A stretch of DNA of 64,000 bases from Anolis sagrei (Eukaryota > Chordata > Lepidosauria > Squamata > Anolidae), in assembly GCF_037176765.1 (NCBI RefSeq), contig NC_090021.1:151971370-152035369 (forward strand), written 5' to 3'. Shown in pieces: positions 25,401 to 31,152 of this stretch; the stretch's first letter is position 1; every line of letters starts with the position of its first letter. The position numbers and the translations under genes were made by a program. The notes under the pieces were generated by a model. That model was not told the DNA's origin and did not search any database. It saw only the letters and a list, made by a program, of their open reading frames with translations.

Positions 25401-25978
25401 TAATTGTTGTTATGCTATTGTTTTTAAATGTTCCAATGGTTTTGTAATGTGTGCATTGAAATTGCTGCTGTTATCCGCTTTGAGTCGCCTAAGGGCTGAG
25501 AAAAGCGGTATATAAGTGAAATAAATAAATAGATTTATAACTGAGTTATCTGAGTCCACTACCAAGATATCTGAAAGATACCCACTCCTGAAAGATATCC
25601 ATCCAACCTTTGTTTAGTGAGCTCCAACTACAAAGCTGATGGTGAGGCTGCGACAGTCGTGATGGTAAAGAGACAATAACGGTGCAGGTATACACACCCA
25701 TCATGGCAGTAACGAACAGGCAGAACCAAGGCCGCCCCAATGGGCCCGGCGGGGTCCTACTCGGCCCACCCGCCTCAAAGGGGGAGGCCTCGCAAAGGAC
25801 ACAATGGGGCCCATCCCCTCCCCCTTTATCCGTTACCTTTGCCTGCCGCAATGTTGCTGAAGCGAATCTGGGTGGGCTTGTCCCGGTCCTGGTACGAGCC
25901 GCGGTTCCCGCCCGAGCTCCCGCGGTTCCCCGGGGCGGCGTTCATGAGGCTCCCCTTAGCACTCAAGTTCTCCGGCAT
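7437..25978 (-). CDS. CCT4: CCT4, T-complex protein 1 subunit delta (complete, 14 coding exons)
   Basis: CCT4 is one of the eight paralogous subunits of the cytosolic TRiC/CCT chaperonin, which folds actin, tubulin and other proteins in an ATP-driven double ring. Coding exons on the minus strand: 25978-25837, 20744-20692, 19628-19539, 19311-19203, 18220-18078, 16807-16686, 16596-16464, 15002-14863, 12375-12279, 11583-11473, 9491-9361, 9263-9029, 7797-7684 and 7451-7437. They sum to 544 codons plus a stop (human is 539), all introns are GT-AG and the frame is continuous. Group II chaperonin ATP-site motifs are present: LGPKG (residues 57-61), NDGATIL (77-83), GDGTTS (108-113) and AGGGAPE (428-434). 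The protein starts [10 protein letters not shown] and ends DDVVNTR. The N-terminal tail is glycine/serine-rich and slightly longer than in human. No lesion was seen. Confidence 0.97.
7684..7797 (-). CDS. CCT4: CCT4 exon 13
   Basis: Residues 503-540, [16 protein letters not shown] through SILKIDDV; 38 whole codons, phase 0 at both ends. This is the equatorial-domain C-terminal helix region. The donor is GTAAGC. Confidence 0.96.
8560..8830. other. Probable repeat in CCT4 intron 12
   Basis: It is a region rich in agagag/ctctct, bracketed by A-rich text and ending gggtgcaccctagatttgaa. The ORFs here are low-complexity. It looks like an interspersed element but I could not assign a family. Confidence 0.3.
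9029..9263 (-). CDS. CCT4: CCT4 exon 12
   Basis: Residues 424-502, the largest exon (235 nt). It contains [14 protein letters not shown], a conserved equatorial ATP-site loop, and [18 protein letters not shown]. The first base completes an arginine codon from exon 11. The donor is GTAATA. Confidence 0.97.
9361..9491 (-). CDS. CCT4: CCT4 exon 11
   Basis: Residues 381-424, [20 protein letters not shown] through CVIRCLVKK; 43 codons plus 2 nt. It spans the end of the apical domain and the return to the intermediate domain. The donor is GTACTA. Confidence 0.96.
9727..10115 (-). repeat. L2-type LINE 3' end, antisense, holding a hAT MITE
   Basis: It begins with (AAT)n and then ctttatttacaccccgccac and ggggactcagagcggcttac, the antisense 3' end shared with the copies at 34.9, 50.7 and 62.6 kb. 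A 137-bp hAT MITE (9833-9969) is inserted in it. Confidence 0.75.
9833..9969. mobile_element. hAT-type palindromic MITE with 8-bp target duplication
   Basis: It has ends cattggttctcaacctgtgg and the reverse complement ending tgagaaccactg, and a nearly fully palindromic body (tgggagttgtaggc against gccttcaactccca). The flanks are tgttacag and tattacag, an 8-bp target site with one change, as expected for hAT. The termini resemble those of SPIN/Charlie-type hATs. Confidence 0.8.
10228..10657 (+). mobile_element. LINE 3' fragment between ~103-bp direct repeats
   Basis: An insert at about 10331-10553 ends in (aagt)n and encodes a broken C-terminal zinc-finger-like tail (CPHCGRQCK, then SHLRTH in another frame). 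It belongs to the same LINE type as 56600-57830. It is flanked by two copies of a ~103-bp sequence starting gggatgcctcatactttcct (10228-10330 and 10554-10657), with six substitutions and one indel between them by eye. Confidence 0.7.
11070..11275. mobile_element. Tigger-like DNA transposon remnant
   Basis: It begins tacagtcagtcctctgtgtg and ends gggaccattgta, with TA at both ends, and holds the typical cggattctgcatctatagat and attcaaac. A related piece lies at 49675-49770. Confidence 0.55.
11473..11583 (-). CDS. CCT4: CCT4 exon 10
   Basis: Residues 344-380, [20 protein letters not shown] through [10 protein letters not shown]; 37 whole codons, apical domain. Donor GTAAGA, acceptor tttaaag. 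Confidence 0.96.
12279..12375 (-). CDS. CCT4: CCT4 exon 9
   Basis: Residues 311-343, [20 protein letters not shown] through EDIEFICK. The first base completes the arginine codon begun in exon 8. Apical domain. Donor GTAAGA. Confidence 0.96.
12560..12640 (-). repeat. L2-type LINE 3' tail fragment, antisense
   Basis: The text catctttatttgtatcccgc ... taaagcggcttacaa is the antisense 3' end of an L2-like LINE in CCT4 intron 8. Confidence 0.55.
12807..13050 (-). repeat. tRNA-derived SINE, antisense
   Basis: Its T-rich tail at 12811 is followed by gtcgtgtcaggagtgactcc. The tRNA-like head is at the right end, reading ggagcccccggtggcgcagt on the minus strand, with B box ggtttgaatcc. Same family as 2401-2661. 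Confidence 0.82.
13857..14676. mobile_element. Tigger-like Tc1/mariner transposon, host of a nested hAT
   Basis: The left end caggcagtccccaacttatg and right end gttataactcagggactgcctg (on plus) are inverted repeats, flanked by TA on both sides (13855-13856 and 14677-14678). Removing the nested 362-bp hAT and its 8-bp duplication leaves about 450 bp. It lies in CCT4 intron 8. Confidence 0.78.
14127..14488. mobile_element. OposCharlie1-like (OC1) hAT, non-autonomous
   Basis: It has termini caggggtccataaacttttt and tagtttgaggacccctg, and an interior with agagggccaggtcacagtcc. It is flanked by a perfect 8-bp duplication ctctacgg (14119-14126 and 14489-14496). From memory the ends match the OC1 hAT family, reported as horizontally transferred among tetrapods. 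It is nested in the Tigger-like element. No transposase ORF is present. Confidence 0.75.
14863..15002 (-). CDS. CCT4: CCT4 exon 8
   Basis: Residues 265-311, [20 protein letters not shown] through [11 protein letters not shown]; 46 codons plus 2 nt. Apical domain with the flexible helical protrusion region. Donor GTATGC. Confidence 0.96.
15696..15880 (+). mobile_element. Short 5'-truncated L1 with 17-bp target duplication
   Basis: It is an L1 3' UTR piece (polypyrimidine tract, aataaaaatttattttaaaa tail). It lies between exact copies of aagaatatgctaccaat (15679-15695 and 15881-15897), in the CCT4 intron between exons 7 and 8. Confidence 0.8.
16464..16596 (-). CDS. CCT4: CCT4 exon 7
   Basis: Residues 220-264, [20 protein letters not shown] through FCLSAPKTD. 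The first base completes a glycine codon. Start of the apical domain. Donor GTAAGT. Confidence 0.97.
16686..16807 (-). CDS. CCT4: CCT4 exon 6
   Basis: Residues 180-220, [20 protein letters not shown] through [10 protein letters not shown]; 40 codons plus 2 nt. Intermediate domain. Donor GTAAGT. Confidence 0.96.
17390..17590 (-). repeat. 5S-rRNA-derived SINE, antisense
   Basis: Reverse-complemented, 17519-17587 reads with aatctaagcagggtcagtga and tagtacttgaatgaagacca, clearly derived from 5S rRNA (aagctaagcagggtcgggcc, tagtacttggatgggagacc). Further along are gaatattctatgcctaagaa and attcattggggtcttcataa, ending tgaaggcatacaca, the usual body and tail of the 5S-type (SINE3-like) retroposons. 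It lies in the intron between CCT4 exons 5 and 6. Confidence 0.72.
18078..18220 (-). CDS. CCT4: CCT4 exon 5
   Basis: Residues 132-179, [20 protein letters not shown] through [12 protein letters not shown]. The first two bases complete the glycine codon split with exon 4. Donor GTAAGC. Confidence 0.96.
19105..19190 (-). repeat. L2-type LINE tail beside the CCT4 exon 4 donor
   Basis: On the minus strand it reads gtaagccgctccaagttccc ... gaatataaag, then (TTC/ATT)n. This is a sense-orientation LINE 3' tail starting about 15 nt after the exon 4 5' splice site. Confidence 0.65.
19203..19311 (-). CDS. CCT4: CCT4 exon 4
   Basis: Residues 96-131 plus one base: [20 protein letters not shown] through CSRLLQK. 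It carries GDGTTS, the nucleotide-binding motif with the catalytic aspartate of group II chaperonins. The donor GTATGT is followed within about 15 nt by a LINE tail (see findings). Confidence 0.97.
19539..19628 (-). CDS. CCT4: CCT4 exon 3
   Basis: Residues 66-95, [20 protein letters not shown] through HPAAKM; 30 whole codons. It carries the NDGAT motif of the ATP site. Donor GTAAGC. Confidence 0.97.
20692..20744 (-). CDS. CCT4: CCT4 exon 2
   Basis: A 53-nt exon, residues 48-65, [17 protein letters not shown]. It holds the LGPKG phosphate-binding signature. Its first two bases complete an alanine codon from exon 1. Acceptor tttag, donor GTAAGA. Confidence 0.97.
20833..21112 (-). repeat. CR1-type LINE 3' end, antisense
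   Basis: It begins atcatagaatcagagttgga (CR1 3' ends carry ATTCTATG repeats) and continues gccatttagtcaaaccccct and ccctgacagatggccatcaa. The antisense sequence matches the 3' end of CR1 LINEs. Confidence 0.7.
21115..21940 (+). mobile_element. L2-type LINE, 3' third with ORF remnant
   Basis: The frame 21117-21569 encodes [60 protein letters not shown] and [11 protein letters not shown], the C-terminal region of the L2-like polyprotein. It stops before the usual [13 protein letters not shown] end. The 3' UTR ends gtcgccataaggctgagaaa and (AAAT)n. Confidence 0.85.
23044..23335. repeat. Palindromic MITE cluster
   Basis: Repeated units of the family gggcccttccacacagcc ... cccagaatatcaaggcaga ... 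ctgctttgaactgg are arranged so that the left units are complementary to the right (ttctgggatatatggctg, gtggaagggcc). A further fragment lies at 23415-23492. Confidence 0.7.
23500..23836 (+). repeat. L2-type LINE 3' UTR
   Basis: It is an AT-rich 3' UTR ending ccttgagtcccactcgggga, gcggtatataaataaag and (ATT)n. The next element starts at its tail. Confidence 0.65.
23837..24725 (-). mobile_element. Non-autonomous Helitron, antisense
   Basis: The left edge is A|ctagctgccccctgccacgc and the right edge is acatttttatttatataga|T. On the minus strand this gives TC...CTAG inserted between A and T, the Helitron rule, with a GC-rich inverted stretch (gcaacgcgtggc) near the 3' end. The middle contains aactacaaatcccagcaact-type segments shared with 28.3-29.9 and 55.2 kb. 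No Rep/helicase ORF. Confidence 0.65.
24735..25530 (+). mobile_element. L2-type LINE 3' end with internal 210-bp duplication
   Basis: It encodes [20 protein letters not shown] and [20 protein letters not shown]. The block beginning tcaaagtgctggctttagcc occurs at 24809 and again at 25019, so about 200 bp of the coding end is tandemly repeated. The 3' tail is ctgagaaaagcggtatataa followed by (AAAT)n. Confidence 0.8.
25837..25978 (-). CDS. CCT4: CCT4 exon 1 (start codon exon)
   Basis: It codes [20 protein letters not shown]... through [11 protein letters not shown], 47 codons plus 1 nt, inside a CpG island. I chose this ATG because MPEN matches the vertebrate CCT4 start. The open frame continues upstream to 26047 with an additional Met, but that extension has no known homology. 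Donor GTAACG. Confidence 0.95.
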
Positions 25979-26039
25979 GACGGCGCCCGGCCTCCCCTCT
26001 GCAGCCCCCGATGGAGACGGATTGCCTTCTCCCCCCGGC

Positions 26040-26140
26040 GCCCTCACGAAGCTTCCAGAAAGCGCCGAGCCTTAGACAGAGAGCGAAGGACCCTTCTACA
26101 GGCGCTCGCTGTACCGCCGGACGTGACGTCACCCAGAAGG
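26040..26140 (-). promoter_or_regulatory. CCT4: CCT4 promoter: exact heat-shock element and CRE
   Basis: At 26048-26060 the sequence is gaagcttccagaa, three perfectly spaced inverted NGAAN units, an HSF1-type heat-shock element about 70 bp upstream of the ATG. At 26124-26131 is tgacgtca, a perfect palindromic CRE for CREB/ATF factors, about 146 bp upstream. Both sit in the CpG island. CCT subunit genes are known HSF1-responsive chaperonin genes, so this fits. The transcription start was not mapped, so the HSE could lie in the promoter or the 5' UTR. Confidence 0.72.
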
Positions 26141-26274
26141 GCTGTCTTCCGCAGCTGCCTTTCCTCCAGAGTCAAGAATGTTTCCAATCATGCGCGGGGA
26201 GGAGGGAGAACGGCGCTTGCAGGAGGGGCTCGCGGGGGAATGTGAGTGAGAACAGGCAGTGCAGTAGCCTCCTA

Positions 26275-27052
26275 AACCCAGGGCTCTTCTACACTGCCAT
26301 AAAAGGCAGAATATCAAGACAGATAATGCACATTATCTGCTTTGAACTACATTATCTGAGTCTATACTGCCAGATAATCCAGTTCAAAGCAGATAATCTG
26401 GATTTTTTAAACAAATTTTTAAAGGGGCCCCAGAGAACTTCATTATTAAGGACTCTGTGGCCCCTTTCTACACTGCCACATAAACCACTCCATCTTTTAA
26501 TGCATTTTAGCTGTTTAGGACCCTTCCACACAGCCCTATATCCCAGAATATCAAGGCAGAAAATCCCACAATATCTGCTTTGAACTGGATTATCTGAGGG
26601 TCTTTCCACACAGTCCTATGTCCCAGAACATAAAGGCAGAAAATCCCACATTATCTGCATTTGGACTCAGATAACCCTTCCAAGGGTTACCCTTCAGATA
26701 ACCCTTACAGCGCTCCATGCAGTCATGCCGGCCACATGACCTTGGAGGTGTCTACGGACAACGCTGGCTCTTCGGCTTAGAAATGGAGATGAGCACCACA
26801 CCCGAGTCAGACATGACTGGACTTAATGTCGGGACTACCTTTACCTAACCCTTCCAAATAGCCCTATATCCTAGAATATCAAGGCAGAAAATCCCACAAT
26901 ATCTGCTTTGAACTGGATTATCTGAGGGCCCTTCCACACAGCCCTATATCCCAGAATATCAAGGCAGAAAATCCCACAATATCTGCTTTGAACTGGATTA
27001 TCCGAGGGCCCTTCCACACAGCCCTATATCCCAGAATATCAAGGCAGAAACA
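26275..27052. repeat. 80-bp satellite-like array of MITE half units
   Basis: Units of cccttccacacagccctata ... ccagaatatcaaggcag ... atctgctttgaactggatta recur. At 26846, 26926 and 27006 they are exactly 80 bp apart. Other units lie at 26278-26400 and 26515-26690. The same units resume at 28066 and 28146 after a LINE insertion. Confidence 0.72.
26703..26847 (+). repeat. Sauria-type SINE 3' fragment
   Basis: It reads cgctccatgcagtcatgccg, ccacatgaccttggaggtgt, then actggacttaatgtcgggac and cctttacct: the sense 3' half of the SINE seen antisense at 3952-4270. Confidence 0.82.
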
Positions 27053-28048
27053 TGCACCTTTCACCTTAAGAACATACAAGCATCCCGAGCTCTGAGGATT
27101 ACCTGAGAAGGAATCCCACTGGAGCATTGCAACACAGCCAAATACCTGGGAGTCACTTTGGACCGTGCTCTGACCTACAAGAAGCACTGCCTGAACATCA
27201 AGCAAAAAGTGGGCGCTAGAAACAACATATACGAAAGCTGACTGGCACAACCTGGGGATCACAACCAGATACAGTGAAGACATCTGCCCTTGCGCTATGC
27301 TACTCTGCTGCTGAGTATGCATGCCCGGTTTGGAACACATCTCACCACACTAAAACAGTGGATGTGGCTCTTAATGAGACATGCCGCGTTATCACAGGGT
27401 GTCTCCGTCCTACACCACTGGAGAAACTACACTGTCTATCCGGTATTGCACCACCTGACATCCACCAGGAAGTAGCAGCCAATAGTGAAAGAACCAAGGC
27501 AGTGACATCTCCAGCTCATCCCTTGTTTGGGCATCAGCCAGCACGTCAACCACTTAAATCAAGAAATAGTTTTCTAAGATCTACAGAGACACTCGCTGGA
27601 ACCACCTCAGCAAGCGAGGGTCCAAAAGTGGCAGGCTCAAACCCAGAGCCTCAATCAATGGCTGATACCAAATGAGAGACTCCCCCCTGGGCACACAGAA
27701 AACTGGGCGACTTGGAAGGCGCTGAACAGACTGCGCTCTGGCACCACGAGATGCAGAGCCAACCTTAAGAAATGGGGCTACAAAGTGGAATCCACGACAT
27801 GTGAGCGTGGAGAAGAGCAAACCACAGACCACCTGCTGCAATGCAACCTGAGCCCTGCTACATGCACAATGGAGGACCTTCTTGCAGCAACACCAGAGGC
27901 ACTCCAAGTGGCCTGATACTGGTCAAAGGACATCTAATCAACTACCAAGCTTGCAAACTCTGTGTCTTTTGTATGTTTGTTTGTTTGTTTTGTCAAAAAT
28001 GTAATACAACTGTTTTGTTGCCTGACACAATAAATATAAATAAATAAA
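27053..28048 (+). mobile_element. Ingi/Vingi-like LINE, 3' end
   Basis: It encodes, in shifting frames, TAKYLGVTLDRALTYKKHCL, then LALCYSAAEYACPVWNTSHH, VDVALNETCRVITGCLRPTP, EKLHCLSGIAPPDIHQEVAA and HQPARQPLKSRNSFL. The tail is ttgcctgacacaataaatat, then (AAAT)n. This is the end of a non-LTR reverse-transcriptase polyprotein. I recall similar ends in the Vingi clade; family confidence is moderate. It is 5'-truncated and frameshifted, and is inserted in the 80-bp array. Confidence 0.6.
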
Positions 28049-28061
28049 TAAAAAATAGCTG

Positions 28062-28300
28062 TTTAGGGCCCTTCCACACAGCCCTATATCCCAGAACATC
28101 AAGGCAGAATATCCCACAATATCTGCTTTGAACTGGATTATCTGAGGGCCCTTTCACACAGCCCTGTATCCCAGAACATCAAGGCAGAAAATCCCACATT
28201 ATCTGCATTTGGACTCGGATAACCCAGTTCAAAGCAGATATTGTTGGTTTTCTGCCTTGATATTCTAGGATATAGGGCTATTTCGAAGGGCCCTTAGTTT
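28062..28300. repeat. 80-bp MITE units, continuation of the array
   Basis: The gggcccttccacacagccct and gggccctttcacacagccct starts at 28066 and 28146 keep the 80-bp spacing. The array ends with an inverted unit (ttctgccttgatattctagg, atagggctatttcgaagggc). Confidence 0.7.
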
Positions 28301-28334
28301 TTTATTATGTTGGTAATTAAATATATTATGTTTA

Positions 28335-29359
28335 TTTAAGTTCCCTTTCAAATCTATGATACTATATCTCTCTGTATTTGATGACGAGCGCGTCCCAGGG
28401 CCCTGCTTTCAAGTTAATCTGACCTGCTGCAGGGAGTTCCACAGTTCCAGGATGCCAGGCTGGGTTGCTTAAAAATCAGGCTTCTCTTGGCTCGGCAAGG
28501 TAGCGTTCCCTCATTGGTGGGTCTGCAGACCCTCCTAAAGTTCCTTATCAACTTCATGTGTAAATCATATCTATCTCTCTATATCTATGGCTGGATGGCT
28601 CTTTGTCAGGAGGGCTTTGATTACGTTTTCTTGCCCCGGTGAAGGGAGTTGGACTGGATGGCCTTAAGTATTTTCGGTTGGTTCTGTCACTGGTGAGGTT
28701 CAGAATGCTCTTTGATTGTAATAGTAGTAGTTGTTCATTCGCTCAGTCGCTTCCGACTCTTCGTGACCTCATGAACCAGCCCACACCAGAGCTCCCTTTG
28801 ACCGTCACCACCCCCAGCTCCTTCAAGATCAAGCCAGTCACTTCAAGGATGCCATCCTTCCATCTTGCTCTTGGTTGGCCCCTCTTCCTTTTTCCTTCCA
28901 TTCCCCAAAATCCCAGTAACTACAACTCCCAAATGCCAAGGTGTATTTCCCTCAAACTCCATCTGTGTTCATATTTGGGCATATGAAGTATTCGTGCCAA
29001 GTTTGATCCAGATCCATCATTGTTTGAGTCCACAGTGATCTCTGGACGTAGGTGAACTACAACTCCCAAACTCAAGGTCAATGCCCACCAAACCCTTCTA
29101 GTGTTTTCTGTTGGTCATGGGTGTCCTGTGTGCTAAGTTTGGCCCAATTCCATCATTGGTGGAGTTTAGAATTCTCTTCGATTGTAGGTTAACTATAAAT
29201 CCCAGCAACTACAACTCCCAAATGACAAAATAATTTTTTTGAGTGATGGTCACTCCTTGGGTTAGTAGGTGTCTTGTGGCCAAATTTGGTGGCAATTCAT
29301 CCAGTGGTTTTTGAGTTATGTTAATCTCAGAAAGAACATTATATTTTTATTTATATAGA
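28335..29359 (-). mobile_element. Helitron (first of a head-to-tail pair), antisense
   Basis: It shares aaatctatgatactatatct and the repeated tacaactcccaaatg segments with the 23.8-kb Helitron, and ends ttatatttttatttatataga at 29359. It lacks its CTAG end on the left and carries insertions, including a BovB piece at 28722-28912. The next Helitron starts at the very next base. Confidence 0.6.
28722..28912 (-). mobile_element. BovB LINE fragment
   Basis: It matches the 3' coding end of the BovB at 54172-54762: ttcattcgctcagtcgcttc, gactcttcgtgacctcatga, tcaaggatgccatccttcca. It lies inside the Helitron. Confidence 0.75.
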
Positions 29360-29932
29360 CTAGCTGTCCCCTGCCACATGTTGATATGGCCCACATGGGG
29401 ATTCTGTTTGGGAGGTTTGGTTCAATTCCATCGTTGGTGGGGTTCAGAATGGTCTTTGATTGTAGGTGAACTACAAATTCCAGCAACTACAACTCCCAAA
29501 TGTCAAGATTTTATTTTCCCCAAACTCCACCAGTGTTCACATTTGGGCATATTGAGTATTCGTGTAGAGTTTGGTCCAGATCCATCATTGTTTGAGTCCA
29601 CAGTGATCCTTGGATGTAGGTGAACTACAACTCCAAAACCAAAGGACACTGCCCACCAAACCCTTCCAGTATTTTCTGTTGGTCATGGGAGAACTGTGCG
29701 CCAAGTTTGGTTCAATTCCATCATTGGTAGGGTCCAGAATGCTCTTTGATTGTAGGGTGAACTATAAATCCCAGCAACTACAACTCCCAAATGACAAAGT
29801 CAATTTTTTTGAATGAAGGACATACACTGGATTGTTGGGTGTCTTGTGTCCAAATTTGGTGTCAATTCGTCTAGTGGTTTTTGAGTTCTCTTAATCCCAC
29901 AAACGAACATTACATTTTTATTAATATATAGA
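29360..29932 (-). mobile_element. Helitron (second of the pair), antisense
   Basis: It starts ctagctgtcccctgccacat at 29360, immediately after the end of the preceding copy, and ends acatttttattaatatataga. On the minus strand this is TC...CTAG. No coding capacity. Confidence 0.65.
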
Positions 29933-29964
29933 ATTATTATTATTATTATTATTATTTAGATAGA

Positions 29965-30087
29965 CCCTTTTTCCTAGTTCCAACAGACCTCACTACCTCT
30001 GAGGATGCTTGCCATAGATTCAGGTGAAACGTCAGGAGAGAATGCCTCTAGACTATGGCCATATAGCCCAAAAAACCTACAACAACC
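29965..30087 (-). mobile_element. Penelope-like terminal module
   Basis: It reads tttttcctagttccaacaga, cctctgaggatgcttgccat, gtgaaacgtcaggagagaat and catatagcccaaaaaaccta, the PLE terminal module in the orientation that shows the hammerhead-like core on the plus strand. It is followed by (GATA)n and (GA)n microsatellites at 30088-30135. Confidence 0.75.
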
Positions 30088-30088
30088 C

Positions 30089-30137
<49 letters not shown>

Positions 30138-30289
30138 CAGATAATCCAGTTTAAAACGGATAATGTGGATCCTTGTTTTAAAGTATAACTAGAACTGTGG
30201 TATGCTTTTAGTATTAGGGATATCTCTTAATTATGTAATGTAAAGAGTAAAACAAAATGTTTCAAAGTTGTACGAGCATTGCAAAACTG

Positions 30290-30486
30290 AGACCAAAAAG
30301 GGGATCCACACGTCCCCAGTCCTGCACGTCTGGCTTCCTCTTTTTCTCGTTGTTTTGTCTCAGCGACGCCAGCAGGGGTCGCCAGAGGCGCAGCTCGCCG
30401 AGCAGGTTGGCTCGCGGATCCCTTTCAAAGTTTGTCCGCGCTGGGTTCCCGTTCTTAAAGGAGACGCTGCAAATGTCCTAACTGTC
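30290..30486 (+). promoter_or_regulatory. COMMD1: COMMD1 CpG-rich promoter / 5' UTR
   Basis: It is a CpG-rich stretch directly before the COMMD1 start codon. It includes ccagcaggggtcgcc (30369-30383), one base away from a CTCF core. No TATA box is seen. The exact transcription start is unknown. Confidence 0.5.
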
Positions 30487-30678
30487 ATGGCGGCCCCCGC
30501 GGAGCCCACTCAGGCCGAGGCGGCCAAGTCTCTCCTGGGGCTCCTCAATGGCGTCGCTCAGGCCACCTTCTACGGCAATGCGGAGATCACGGAGGCGCTC
30601 CTGAGGGAGCAGCTCTTCCCGGACATGGCGCCGCAGGAATTCGGAGTGCTGCTGGCCAAGATGACGGGCATCGTCAAG
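30487..30678 (+). CDS. COMMD1: COMMD1 exon 1
   Basis: It codes 64 residues: MAAPAEPTQAEAAKSLLGLL, NGVAQATFYGNAEITEALLR, EQLFPDMAPQEFGVLLAKMT, GIVK. Human COMMD1 has the same pattern (LSGLLNALAQDTFHG, ITEELLRSQLYPE, FLAKMRGILK). COMMD1 (MURR1) is a scaffold in the CCC complex (COMMD-CCDC22-CCDC93). It acts in endosomal recycling including copper transporter trafficking, and in NF-kB turnover. This exon gives the N-terminal helical domain. The ATG follows ctgtc in a CpG island; the frame is open further upstream to 30268 but without homology. Exon end AAG|GTAAAG. It is divergent from CCT4, with 4.5 kb between the ATGs. Confidence 0.95.
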
Positions 30679-31107
30679 GTAAAGATGGGCGGGGCTGCAG
30701 GTTGTCCTGGCAACGGCCTTTTCATGGAGGAGGAAAGACCGGGAACCACGGCTCCTTGAACCTTCAGCTCAGTGTAGGGGTCACCCAAAATATGGCAACA
30801 GCCCAAGGTTTTTAGGCACCACCCTTTTGCACAAATTTGCTCAACAAGATGTAGAGTTTACAGGAAATGCTTCAGCTGTACTTCATGCAAAGGAAAAGCC
30901 CCCTGTTTAGCAAGCTTGGCAACTGCTCATTCATTGGGAGTAAATGTTTGGTTTTTATTCCAGTTCACCTACGACCTCATCACATTGAGAGGGGAAAGCA
31001 CGGGTGACCCTCCCTTTGAGGTAGATAATCGCCCCTCTTGTATCCTCAGCAAAAAGTACAAGAAATACTGAGTTGTGGTTTCACCATTTCCTTCCTCAGA
31101 AATACAG

Positions 31108-31152
31108 TCTACAGCACCTGGTATTCATCAGTGGTCTTCCATCCAAGTACTA
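31108..31152 (-). repeat. 5S-rRNA-derived SINE fragment
   Basis: The reverse complement reads ttagtacttggatggaagac, cactgatgaataccaggtgc, tgtaga. It corresponds to the 3' end of 5S rRNA, as kept in 5S-derived SINE heads. Confidence 0.7.

Noticed and set aside
25682-26583. Long plus-strand ORFs (187 and 190 codons) opposite CCT4 exon 1
   Set aside because: They are shadows of the CpG island and CCT4 exon 1 on the other strand, with no family similarity.
30268-30486. Upstream in-frame extension of COMMD1
   Set aside because: The frame is open but has no similarity to COMMD1. The ATG at 30487 fits the vertebrate N-terminus.
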